Both the position numbers and the translations under genes were made by a program. A stretch of DNA of 19,540 nt from Lysobacterales bacterium (GTDB lineage Bacteria; Pseudomonadota; Gammaproteobacteria; Xanthomonadales; Xanthomonadaceae), in NCBI GenBank assembly GCA_016718605.1, contig JADKCY010000021.1, forward strand, positions 1 through 19,540. Direction: 5' to 3'. The notes beneath the pieces are model-generated. The model was not told where the DNA came from. It searched no databases and saw nothing but the letters and a program-made list of their open reading frames with translations. This document shows, in pieces, positions 1 through 7,425 of the stretch (positions are counted from its first letter, which is position 1; each line of letters begins with the position of its first letter).

Positions 1-309
1 AGTAGAGGCTAGGTCTGCCCGTAGCTCGTCAACAATAACGCTTGGCGTTTCAAGCCTCTCAGGCCCCCAAATCGTCACGTCATCAGCGTCTTTCAGCGTA
101 ACGTCATAGCTGCCAACCCAATAGATGGCAGCCTCTCCGCGCCCATCCATAACCACCGGGTTTGCATTTGGTGTTCCGCCGCCGCTTGTGGTGTAGGTGG
201 CCTTCGGCGTGCTCGTGCCTGGCGAGTACGTGTAAAGCTTGTACCCGACAGCCGGGGCGTTGGTTGCTGTTGTGAAGCTTTGTTTGCCCTCAGGGAGTGC
301 GACTGCCAT
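1..309 (-). CDS. Tailspike/tail fibre, N-terminal part (3' end outside window)
   Basis: The first 103 codons of a gene that runs off the left edge. The translation begins MAVALPEGKQSFTTATNAPA and contains KLYTYSPGT, NPVVMDGRGEAAIYW and DVTLKDADDVTIW. These match the N-terminal virion-binding region common to podovirus tailspikes and fibres (pattern: KLYTY..GT..P..TY, NPV.lD.rGeA, Y...LkDadg..iw). In P22 the equivalent gene (gp9) also follows the ejection proteins, so the position fits. The receptor-binding or enzymatic part is not visible, so whether this is a depolymerase spike or a plain fibre cannot be said. The ATG at 309-307 has a good Shine-Dalgarno, AAGGTG at 316-321 (minus strand), 6 nt upstream. 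It starts 37 nt after the stop of the preceding ejection gene. Confidence 0.85.
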   Translation of the reverse strand, partial: MAVALPEGKQSFTTATNAPAVGYKLYTYSPGTSTPKATYTTSGGGTPNANPVVMDGRGEAAIYWVGSYDVTLKDADDVTIWGPERLETPSVIVDELRADLAST

Positions 310-346
310 TTATTTCACCTTGGTTCTGTTCGTTTGTTGGCGCGGA

Positions 347-2185
347 TTACTGCGCACCTTCTAGGGCGTTTTCTTGCTTCGTGCCGATTGCGAGTGCGTT
401 AACTGCGGCCTTGCCGCTGCCCGCCAAAGCCTTTTTGCGGAGCGCCTCCATTGCCAGCCGCTCGGGGGTCGGGCCCTTGCCTGCAAACGCTTCCATTGCA
501 GCAGCCCACTCTTTCGGGTTCAGGCTGCGCGCAGCTGCGAGTGCATCCACCTCGCGCTCAATGTTGCGCCCGGTCGCTTTGGTCAAGTAGTTGAAAATCG
601 CCATCTTCGTATTGAAGATGTGCGGGCCTTGCGGGCGAACATCATCCGTTAGCGTTTTTGAGCTGCCTAGAAGCGTCTTTTGAAGTGGGTTCTCTGCCAG
701 AGCCTGACGCTCTGCGAATTCCTGAATCGGCTTCGATGCTGCGGCATACCCGGCGCGCGCTGTTTCGTAGTCTGAATTCCTAGTGCCTATCCACTTAACA
801 AGCTTGTCTTTTGCCTCGACAAACTGAGCATAAGTCGCATTGTCTAGGGCGCGCGAAACGGCCTGAGGTTTGATCCTTGCATCTAGCGACACCTTCACGT
901 TGTGAAGCATCTTCGTTAGATCTTTGCTTGGGTTAAGCCGTGCCGCTTCAGAAAGCGCGTCGGCTTCCTTCATTACTGAGCGAATGTGCGGATTGTTGAA
1001 AATGTCAATCAACTCTGCGTCAGGCTTGATGGCAGTATTTGGCGCAAAAGCTTTGTCATATGCGTGGTCTGCGGCAATCTTTCTCGCCTTCTCCGCTGCC
1101 TTAACCGCAGCCTCTTGCGCAGCCTTGCGCGCCCCGAAGTCGCCCGAGATGCCGCCCGGGGTGGTTGCCGTGGCCTTCTCAAGCGCTTGCAACGGGCTGC
1201 CTTCTGGCAGGTGCGCAACGGCCTGGGATAGCGTAGGCTTGCCGCCCGGGAGAATGTCAGGCGCACCGCGCGCGGCTGCGATGAGGTTCGGGAGGTTCCG
1301 TTCACCCACCATCTCTGCCGTGATTTTGTTGAGGATGTTTGAGGCGTTGCCGGTGGCGAAGTCTTTCATCGAGGAGCCAGTTTCAGCAACCCAGCGGCCC
1401 AGCCCTGAGCCTGCCAAGTATTTCGCAGCCCCCGCCCCAACTCCAAGAGTGCCGCCAACAGCCGCGCCAGTCAACCCGGCGTCAGTGTCTCCGCCCGAAC
1501 CCAAGAGGCCGCCAGCGCCGCCAGCAGCTGCCCCACCAGCCACCCGCAGGCCAGCATCGGCCAACTTGTTTGCAACGGTAGGCGCAATCCGCGCAGGCAT
1601 TGAAAGCCCACCAGAGGACAAGGCCGCTCCAAGCCGCGTAGCCCCAACAGCTTTTGCACCCTGCCCCAGCGCCCCGCCAACCGGCAGGGTCATGAGCGTA
1701 GACCCAGCCACGCGTGCGCCACCTGGCCCCATAAACGATGTCGGCTCGGGGGCTTCTTCTGGTGAGAGGGCGGCGAACTTCCCTTCGTTGGTCTTGGATA
1801 GATCATTGATGAAGCCGCGGAAGTTTGACGGGGTTGTGTCGTCAGATACCAAAGACTTCCCAGCTTCGTAGGCGCGCGCACCACCTCGCATGGCGGCCAT
1901 GCCAATATCACCAGCGCCCATCACAAGGCCCGACACGTTGCGCAAGGCGTTGAAGTTCTGCCACGCCTTCTCGCGCTTTTGGTCGGCTACGTTGGCATCT
2001 CCAACAAGGGCCGCGCGCTTCTTCTCATAGGCTGGGCCTGAGTTTGGCTCGGCAGTAGAGGCGGCAGCGGCTTGTTCTTCAGCCAACGCCTCTTTGTAAG
2101 CTTGTGCTACGTCATTGAATTCCGGCGTGCCTTTGCGCGCTTCATTCTTGATAATCCATTCTGCGTATTTGTCAGCAGTTGCCAT
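347..2185 (-). CDS. Internal virion / DNA ejection protein (P22 gp16 position)
   Basis: 612 aa, last of three ejection-type proteins and immediately upstream of the tailspike. The N-terminus (residues 1-35, KYAEWI...GTPEFNDVAQAYKEAL) is a short module seen at the start of many podovirus internal virion proteins. Residues about 160-190 and 215-262 are rich in Gly and Ala (AGGAAAGGAGGLLG, GAAVGGTLGVGAGAA), resembling the glycine-zipper, membrane-inserting segments expected of proteins that form an ejection conduit. The remainder is charged and probably helical. No lytic transglycosylase motif is evident. Start and the previous stop overlap as TAATG (1 nt), with GGGTGG 6 nt upstream. Function is inferred from position, composition and N-terminal module; sequence similarity to P22 gp16 itself is not claimed. 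Confidence 0.7.
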   Translation of the reverse strand: MATADKYAEWIIKNEARKGTPEFNDVAQAYKEALAEEQAAAASTAEPNSGPAYEKKRAALVGDANVADQKREKAWQNFNALRNVSGLVMGAGDIGMAAMRGGARAYEAGKSLVSDDTTPSNFRGFINDLSKTNEGKFAALSPEEAPEPTSFMGPGGARVAGSTLMTLPVGGALGQGAKAVGATRLGAALSSGGLSMPARIAPTVANKLADAGLRVAGGAAAGGAGGLLGSGGDTDAGLTGAAVGGTLGVGAGAAKYLAGSGLGRWVAETGSSMKDFATGNASNILNKITAEMVGERNLPNLIAAARGAPDILPGGKPTLSQAVAHLPEGSPLQALEKATATTPGGISGDFGARKAAQEAAVKAAEKARKIAADHAYDKAFAPNTAIKPDAELIDIFNNPHIRSVMKEADALSEAARLNPSKDLTKMLHNVKVSLDARIKPQAVSRALDNATYAQFVEAKDKLVKWIGTRNSDYETARAGYAAASKPIQEFAERQALAENPLQKTLLGSSKTLTDDVRPQGPHIFNTKMAIFNYLTKATGRNIEREVDALAAARSLNPKEWAAAMEAFAGKGPTPERLAMEALRKKALAGSGKAAVNALAIGTKQENALEGAQ

Positions 2186-3531
2186 TAGTTGCCACCCAAG
2201 ATCGCGTCAGCCCTAGCCCGTGCAGAGCTTGGGCCATTGTTAGCTGCTGGCTTGGCCCCGCCTCGAACGATTTTTACACCGCCCTGCTCTTCATACTGGC
2301 CTTTCACCTCATCATCAACCCCTGCCGCCGCGTTTGCCTTCACGTGCTCGAATCGCTTACGAATGCGCTCAATACCGGCGCGCAATGTTTCTTCGCTGCG
2401 GAACCCGCCCGAACCAAGCTCTTCAACCATCCGGCGAAGCTCGTTCTCTGTAACTGCCGCCCCTGAGCGAGCTTTAAGCAAGATGTTCTTCACGCCTGCC
2501 AGCGCCTGCCTGATGTTCTCGCCTTCGGCCCCCTGCATCCAATCAGGCACCATACCAGCGCCACGCCCAAGCCCTGGCGCCTTTCCTTTCGGGTATTTCG
2601 AGAGAACATTCTCCAATTCACCAAGGGCGCCTTCAAACTCGGGGATGCTGTGTTTTTGCAGCGTTTCCGAGTATTTCCTCACGTTCACGGCGCGCTTCTC
2701 TTCTGCCTTTTCAGCAGACCCAGCCTTAGGCGCAGGGACAACCCCTTGCACCACTTGGCCAACACCGCCCGGCGTGCGCGGCGGTTGAACATACACAGGC
2801 GTATCAGTCCCCGGCACAACCCCGGCAATGGGCGCCCCGAGTTGGTTTGCGGCGCCCGCAGAGGCCACGCGTGACTTGAACCCTTCAAGCGGCTGATTTA
2901 CAACCCACTTCCCATCGGGCCCCTTGATGAGCGGCTGGTTATTCGCGGTCACCTCAGCATTTGCCGCCAAGCGCGCCTGCTCCATCTGTTGGGGGGCAGC
3001 CATGCCCGCTGCGAAGGCCTTCTGTTTCCACTTTTCAAAGCCTCCAGGGCTCGCGATTGCTTTCTGCAATGCCTGCACCCCGCGCTGGTATTGCTCAGGA
3101 TTGAACACACCGGATTTCAACCCGCCCTCCGCCCACGCAATCGCAGCTTCTGGCGAGTCCACAGACCACAAATCCATTACGTGCAGCTTGCGCTTAATCT
3201 CTGCCGCCTCAAGCTCTTGTTTGCCTGCTGCGGCCTCAGTCTTTCGGCGCTCTAGGTCGGCCTTCTCCAGCGTGTCGGCCAATGAGTTCCCAGCCTGCGA
3301 CCCGCTAGCCCTTGCGGTTTGGATGCGCTGCGCATTCGTTGCGCCACCTCCGAGCCCAGACATGGCCGTGCGCAGTGCCGTTTGGTCAGCGATCCCGCGC
3401 TGCTTCTCGCCAAACGCGAGCGCATTCTCGGCGATCTGCTGTTTAGAAAGGTCGTTCCGCAAAAGCTCCGCTTCGTAATCCGCCACAGAGCGCAGCGGAT
3501 TAGCCCGGTACATGCTGGTATCAATCGGCAT
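2185..3531 (-). CDS. DNA ejection / internal virion protein (P22 gp20 position)
   Basis: 448 aa from the chosen ATG. A GTG nine bases upstream (3540) is possible, but the ATG at 3531-3529 has GGGGTG at 3538-3543, 6 nt away, and follows the previous stop by one base. Residues about 85-118 are strongly charged and probably coiled coil. Residues 255-275 are Pro/Gly rich. The C-terminal third (about 285-400) is helical and contains IRQALAGVKNILLKARSGAA followed by TENELRRMVEELG, a conserved stretch recognisable in ejection proteins of many podoviruses. Together with its neighbours this makes it the second of three virion proteins probably released into the host envelope at infection. No enzymatic motif was seen. 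Confidence 0.7.
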   Translation of the reverse strand: MPIDTSMYRANPLRSVADYEAELLRNDLSKQQIAENALAFGEKQRGIADQTALRTAMSGLGGGATNAQRIQTARASGSQAGNSLADTLEKADLERRKTEAAAGKQELEAAEIKRKLHVMDLWSVDSPEAAIAWAEGGLKSGVFNPEQYQRGVQALQKAIASPGGFEKWKQKAFAAGMAAPQQMEQARLAANAEVTANNQPLIKGPDGKWVVNQPLEGFKSRVASAGAANQLGAPIAGVVPGTDTPVYVQPPRTPGGVGQVVQGVVPAPKAGSAEKAEEKRAVNVRKYSETLQKHSIPEFEGALGELENVLSKYPKGKAPGLGRGAGMVPDWMQGAEGENIRQALAGVKNILLKARSGAAVTENELRRMVEELGSGGFRSEETLRAGIERIRKRFEHVKANAAAGVDDEVKGQYEEQGGVKIVRGGAKPAANNGPSSARARADAILGGN

Positions 3532-3532
3532 T

Positions 3533-4270
3533 TCAGTCACCCCGGCATGATGTTGCCCGTCCCAGGTCGCCGCCTATCGTCGGATAGGTCGATGCCCCGC
3601 CGCCGCCTCCACCACCATAGCGCCCAGCAAGTGCCCCGAGCTGGTTGATGGTGTTGCCGTAGATGTTCCCCTGTGCAATGCGGCTCGCCGCGCTTGCGTT
3701 GGCTGCGCCCAGCATGTTCTGGCTGGCCGAATTGGCGGCGGAGAACCCCGCGGCGCTGTTGGCCGCGTTGACCTGCTGGCCGGTTCCGGCAATGCCCGAC
3801 AGGCGGTTGAACAGGTCGCTTTTCTCCATCCGGTCGCGGTCGAACGCCTGACCCCACTTTGTGCCCGCGTAGTCTTGCGCGTAGCGTGTTGCCGCCTTGA
3901 GTGTGTCCCCGCCGAAGCCACCGCCAGCAGCCGCGCGTGCGCTGATTGCCTTCTGCCCCTCTTGCATGCCAAACGCATAGCCCGGCTCATTGCCGACATT
4001 CTGACCAGCGAATCGGCTTGTCAGTGTGCCGTCATTCATCAGGGCTTGCAGGCGATGAAGTGATTCAGCCCCGGCCGTGCGCCAATCGGCATTGTCTTCG
4101 CGTGTTTGCTGGTATTGGGCGTTTGTAAGGTCTGTAGCGCGGTTAGCTGCGTCAGCCTGGGTTCGTGCTGCGCTTCTGGTGGCGCTTGCGCCAATTGCGC
4201 CACCAAGTAGCGACACGCCACCCATGATCGCGCCACCAACGATCGGCCCGACACTTGCAACAAACGCCAT
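3533..4270 (-). CDS. DNA transfer / ejection protein, P22 gp7-like
   Basis: 245 aa. The N-terminus (residues 7-30) is a glycine-zipper-like hydrophobic stretch, GPIVGGAIMGGVSLLGGAIG, as in small podovirus ejection proteins that associate with membrane. The centre carries the family signature EPGYAFGMQEGQKAISARAA (95-114) and ATRYAQDYAGTKWGQAFDR (127-145), known from 'DNA transfer protein' families. Residues about 165-200 are Ala/Ser/Asn rich, and 216-226 are nearly all Gly. Start ATG at 4270-4268, one base after the cupin stop, with GGGGGTG just upstream. The last residues (RATSCRGD) look untypical; a +1 G in the GGG at 3561-3563 would give LGTGNIMPG instead (see findings). Confidence 0.8.
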   Translation of the reverse strand: MAFVASVGPIVGGAIMGGVSLLGGAIGASATRSAARTQADAANRATDLTNAQYQQTREDNADWRTAGAESLHRLQALMNDGTLTSRFAGQNVGNEPGYAFGMQEGQKAISARAAAGGGFGGDTLKAATRYAQDYAGTKWGQAFDRDRMEKSDLFNRLSGIAGTGQQVNAANSAAGFSAANSASQNMLGAANASAASRIAQGNIYGNTINQLGALAGRYGGGGGGGASTYPTIGGDLGRATSCRGD

Positions 4271-4271
4271 T

Positions 4272-4700
4272 TCACACCCCCAGCATTAGTAAATCATTGC
4301 AGACAAGCTCAACCTCAAGCTTCTCAATATCTGTCTCGCCCGTGATGTGCACATTGGTGCAAATGCAATCCTCGTGCGCATACCCCGCGCGCTTGGTTCC
4401 GGGCTTGCAAACCGCTTGATATGGCGCCTTGATGTGTTTGGGCCCATCTTCTGTAAACACGGTCATTTCCCCTGCTGAAAGCATGAAGATATGCTCAGTA
4501 AGGTGAATTTTACCCGTCAGGCAGCCGCCTTTGGGTACTTTTATGGTGCGCGCGTAGAACCCCGTGCCGAATACATGCTCAGGCGGAATATCGAGCTGCT
4601 CAAGCTTCAGAAGCTCATTCTCCAGCGCGATGATTTTCCGAATGTTGTCCTTCTTGCTCGCCAGCCAGCCAGCACGCACAGAGGTGATTTCGTACTTCAT
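4272..4700 (-). CDS. Small cupin-fold protein of phage type
   Basis: 142 aa. The open frame extends further upstream, but that part overlaps the fibre gene in another frame; the ATG at 4700-4698 overlaps the preceding stop as ATGA (4 nt), and GGGG lies upstream. The N-terminus (15-35) is a charged helix. From about residue 46 comes a single beta-barrel-like segment: GTGFYARTIKVPKGGCLTGK, then HLTEHIFMLSAGEMTVFTEDG (H67 and H70 with E78), and a second motif GYAHEDCICTNVH (106-118). This matches small cupins encoded in the structural regions of podoviruses, usually ending in ..T.lE.lE.EL as here. The role is unknown; a structural or sugar/metal-binding role is possible. Confidence 0.7.
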   Translation of the reverse strand: MKYEITSVRAGWLASKKDNIRKIIALENELLKLEQLDIPPEHVFGTGFYARTIKVPKGGCLTGKIHLTEHIFMLSAGEMTVFTEDGPKHIKAPYQAVCKPGTKRAGYAHEDCICTNVHITGETDIEKLEVELVCNDLLMLGV

Positions 4701-5350
4701 ACCGCCACCCCATTTGCGACCAGCGCCGCGCGGAGTTGGTTCACAAGCGCCTTCAGGTCGTTGATCAATCCCTGCTCCGTTGCTGTGTAGGCGGCGCCCG
4801 CCGTTGCCGATGGTGCCGCGTTTACGGTGTATGCGGCCTGGGCCGCTGCGCCATTGCATCCAAACCCTGCCGACGCTACAACAGTAGCCCCAGTTACGGC
4901 CCCGGTTGCCGCCAAAGAGGCCGCCGAAACAGCGCCAGAGAACGCGCCCGTCGTTACGCCAGTAAGGGCCCCGCTCATTGTGAGAGTGGTTGTGACAACT
5001 CCAGCGGAGAACGTGTGCACCGCAGTCCATGTAGGGATGATGCTTAGGCTGATGGCTGGGGCGGCATCTGAGCGCATGAAGGTATCCGCAACGCCATTCA
5101 CCGCAGCAAGGCCAGCACTAGCGCTAGGGTTCGCGCCCACTTTGTAATCAGGCACGCGCGACACGCCAGACCCATCAAAGAAATGCAGCGGGTTCCCGCT
5201 CAATCCGAGCGAGTCTGGCGGAACTATCCCCGTGCTCATCCCGGTGAAGTCAGAGACCGCGCGCGTCCATGCCGCAGCGCGCTCTGTAAGTGAATAGTCT
5301 TCGCGCACCCACGCCGAAGTTGGCTCGAAGTTCCGTACCCTAGTTCCCAA
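4697..5350 (-). CDS. Small fibre/needle-like structural protein
   Basis: 217 aa from a TTG start at 5350-5348, preceded by GGGGG 6 nt upstream. It begins inside the frame-restored 3' end of the gp10-type gene. Residues 73-106 (GANPSASAGLAAVNGVADTF, then MRSDAAPAISLSI) are a motif widespread in phage tail-fibre proteins. Residues 112-165 are a run of short Gly/Ala/Ser/Thr/Val repeats (SGALTGVTTGAFSGAVSAAS) typical of a fibrous shaft. The C-terminus (165-217) has a CNG..AQ.AY segment and a helix ending LVNQLRAALVANGVAV, a common cap of trimeric phage structural proteins. It lies where P22 has gp26, the tail needle, so an analogous plug/needle role is plausible but unproven. Confidence 0.65.
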   Translation of the reverse strand: MGTRVRNFEPTSAWVREDYSLTERAAAWTRAVSDFTGMSTGIVPPDSLGLSGNPLHFFDGSGVSRVPDYKVGANPSASAGLAAVNGVADTFMRSDAAPAISLSIIPTWTAVHTFSAGVVTTTLTMSGALTGVTTGAFSGAVSAASLAATGAVTGATVVASAGFGCNGAAAQAAYTVNAAPSATAGAAYTATEQGLINDLKALVNQLRAALVANGVAV

Positions 5351-5356
5351 GGTATG

Positions 5357-5361
5357 CCCCC
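5357..5361 (-). promoter_or_regulatory. Ribosome binding site fixing a TTG start
   Basis: GGGGG on the minus strand, 6 nt before the TTG at 5350-5348. No ATG in this frame has comparable upstream signal until residue 38, so this site is the main support for the TTG start. Confidence 0.5.
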
Positions 5362-5392
5362 GTGATGTTGCGCTTCACTGGGTCGGTTATCG

Positions 5393-6727
5393 TCACCTCA
5401 AAACCATTCGGCGCCCGCCGCCTACGCGGTTCCAACGGCAGCGCGCCGAATACTCCCCCATGCGACCAAACGAGGCCCAGAGCGAATTGCCCCACGTCTT
5501 GCCACCATCACGCGAGCACCGAAGCATTGCTTGCGGGTTAACGCCCTGCCCCGTGTTCAGGCCATAGCCGATATCCATGTCAAGCTCAAGCGTGGTCGTT
5601 GGCTGCACCGACAGCCCCGCCTGAATGGTTTCGCATGCCCGGATGGCCGGGAGCGGGTCGCCGTTGTCGGCATAAACGTCAAGGCTGTACTCACACACAG
5701 CCCCGGAATCGTAATCCCCGACCAGGTGTTTCCCCGCAAAGTGGACGTGACACCGCGGCTTGATTCGGCACAGCTGACCAGTTGAGTTGAGGTATGCCCG
5801 CTGGTGCCATTCCTTCGTAGCTACGTCAAACACCCAAGTCTCATCTCCTGACGTTGACGACAGCACATAAAACGCATGCCCTTCGTCGGTGTAGGTAAAT
5901 GCCTCGGCATCACTCTTATCGGGCCATTGCGCGATTGCGTACTCTATCGCCGGGGTGGAGATGCGCATGGGCGAGCCGCCCGCAATCATCCACACAGCGC
6001 CCGCCCCCTTGTCATCTCCACCAAGAAAAAACACGCTATCCATTTCCGCAATGGAATGCTTGGCGATGCAGCCGACCTCAAACACGCTGCCGTCAATCCG
6101 GGAGAATGGAATGTCTGCGCTCGTGCCTGAGTCATACCAAGCGCGCACCGACTTCGTGCCCAAAACGTACATCGTGCGCCGGGCCACCTTGACCCCCATC
6201 AGCAGGTCATTGGCCGAATTGTCAGCCTTGAAGCTCAGAGGATCGAAGGTGGCGGTCTGGTAATCCGACCAGATGTAAGTGTTAGATGTGGTCTTTGTGG
6301 CAACAAAGTAATCATCCAGCGAATCTACAGAGCCAACATCTGACGCGATAACGGTCGACACAGAGCCTGAAAGCGACATGGAATAAAGCACCCCACCCGA
6401 GGCCACCAACACATCATCACCATTGCACGCGATGGATACCATGGCGTAATCATCGGCAACGGTGCCGATCTGGGTTGCCGCGTATGTATCGCTGACAGAG
6501 TACACAAACCCCCCGCAGACCATGATGCACACGGTATCGCTGACTTTGTAAAAGCCACGGCAGCCCGTACCCGTTAGTGTGAACTCAAGCGCGCGGCCTG
6601 GGCACCCAATGAGTTGCCCGGCAGCCTTGCCCGCCCCAACGTCGATGTAATAGTTAACCAGCCGCTGTGCAGAGTAGTTGTCACTTCTACCACTCGCAGC
6701 CGGGCCGATGAACTGGAAAGGCTTCAT
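5393..6727 (-). CDS. P22 gp10-like packaged-DNA stabilisation / tail hub protein, 3' frameshift
   Basis: 444 aa as read, against about 472 for P22 gp10. It belongs to the gp10 family, which sits on the portal/gp4 ring and closes the filled head. Family features seen: N-terminal FIGPAASGRSDNYSAQRLVN with NYYID, beta-propeller-like repeats through the middle (YIWSDYQTATFDPLSF, VRAWYDSG, VFEVGCIAKHS, VFFLGGDD) and a C-terminal MLRCSRDGGKTWGNSLW. The reading frame ends GGGRRMVLR. One extra T in the TTTT at 5400-5403 gives RRMVFEVTITDPVKRNITG..., the usual ending, stopping at 5340 with 462 aa. The break is therefore probably a base error or a recent mutation. Start ATG at 6727-6725 touches the stop of the gp4-type gene. 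Confidence 0.88.
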   Translation of the reverse strand: MKPFQFIGPAASGRSDNYSAQRLVNYYIDVGAGKAAGQLIGCPGRALEFTLTGTGCRGFYKVSDTVCIMVCGGFVYSVSDTYAATQIGTVADDYAMVSIACNGDDVLVASGGVLYSMSLSGSVSTVIASDVGSVDSLDDYFVATKTTSNTYIWSDYQTATFDPLSFKADNSANDLLMGVKVARRTMYVLGTKSVRAWYDSGTSADIPFSRIDGSVFEVGCIAKHSIAEMDSVFFLGGDDKGAGAVWMIAGGSPMRISTPAIEYAIAQWPDKSDAEAFTYTDEGHAFYVLSSTSGDETWVFDVATKEWHQRAYLNSTGQLCRIKPRCHVHFAGKHLVGDYDSGAVCEYSLDVYADNGDPLPAIRACETIQAGLSVQPTTTLELDMDIGYGLNTGQGVNPQAMLRCSRDGGKTWGNSLWASFGRMGEYSARCRWNRVGGGRRMVLR

Positions 6728-7425
6728 TATTGGCCCGCGTAGAAGTCAGAAGCAACGCTGGTCATTTCGCACATATCAAGCTGCGGAATGACCCGGTTTG
6801 CGCGTCTAATGGCCCGCTTCTCGCTGGCGTACATCGCTGAGACCATGGGGTTAGGCGGCACGTTGAAATCAGGTGCCAGCTCAAGCGCCAGGCCGTTTTC
6901 GATCATGCGCTTATACCCGGGCGGGAATGTGTATTCTGTGACCGAGCTGGTGGCAACACCGCCAGGCGCAGGCGATAGGAGATGCAGCTCTACGCTGCCA
7001 GTTGGCACCGGCCAGAAGTAGACCACCCCCGTAGGTGAGCCGCCATCGTAGAAGCACACAGACGGCACCACAGAGCTAACGCCAGTCTTGAGGCTGATTT
7101 CGTTGTATTCCGCCTCCGAGATTGGGTCTAGTGGGTAGTCAACGCCGTCAACGCGAGAATATGAGCCGCGCAACAGCTTCACCGGGCGGGTCATTGCAAT
7201 CTGCATTGCCGGGCCAATGGTGCGCGATGATGTGCTCGCTGGCAGCGTGGCCGTGGTTCGCGTTGCTGTGTAGTTGAAAATCCCTTCGTTTTCGAGGGAC
7301 AGCATTAGCGTATTGAGGGCATCCAGCCCAATGGCCACATCGTCAGCTGATGGCGTCTCGCCCGCTTGCAAAACGTTGAGCTTACTCATGGCCCTCTTGA
7401 TCAAATCAAGCGCGGTCGTTGTCAT
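6727..7425 (-). CDS. P22 gp4-like tail accessory / head completion protein
   Basis: 232 aa, longer than P22 gp4 (166 aa) but of the same type. In P22, gp4 forms a ring below the portal and is needed to keep DNA in the head. Evidence: N-terminal helix with TALDLIKRAMSKLNVLQAGE, then DDVAIGLDALNTLMLSLENE (28-47), PISEAEYNEISLK in the middle, FYDGG..TGVVYFWPVP, and FPPGYKRMIENGLALELAPD near the C-terminus; this set is characteristic of the gp4 family in podoviruses. Location just before the gp10-type gene fits. The ATG has an excellent Shine-Dalgarno, GGAGG at 7434-7438, 8 nt upstream. It overlaps the end of the glycosyltransferase gene by 20 nt. Confidence 0.85.
   Translation of the reverse strand: MTTTALDLIKRAMSKLNVLQAGETPSADDVAIGLDALNTLMLSLENEGIFNYTATRTTATLPASTSSRTIGPAMQIAMTRPVKLLRGSYSRVDGVDYPLDPISEAEYNEISLKTGVSSVVPSVCFYDGGSPTGVVYFWPVPTGSVELHLLSPAPGGVATSSVTEYTFPPGYKRMIENGLALELAPDFNVPPNPMVSAMYASEKRAIRRANRVIPQLDMCEMTSVASDFYAGQ

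Noticed and set aside
924..1871. Plus-strand open frame of 315 codons
   Set aside because: Exact antisense shadow of the 612-aa ejection gene, Ala/Pro-rich low-complexity product, no ribosome site or plausible family.
4701..5030. Upstream extension of the cupin frame
   Set aside because: Overlaps the fibre gene in another frame, has Gly/Arg/Trp-rich shadow composition, and the ATG at 4700 has a coupled ATGA start and an upstream GGGG.
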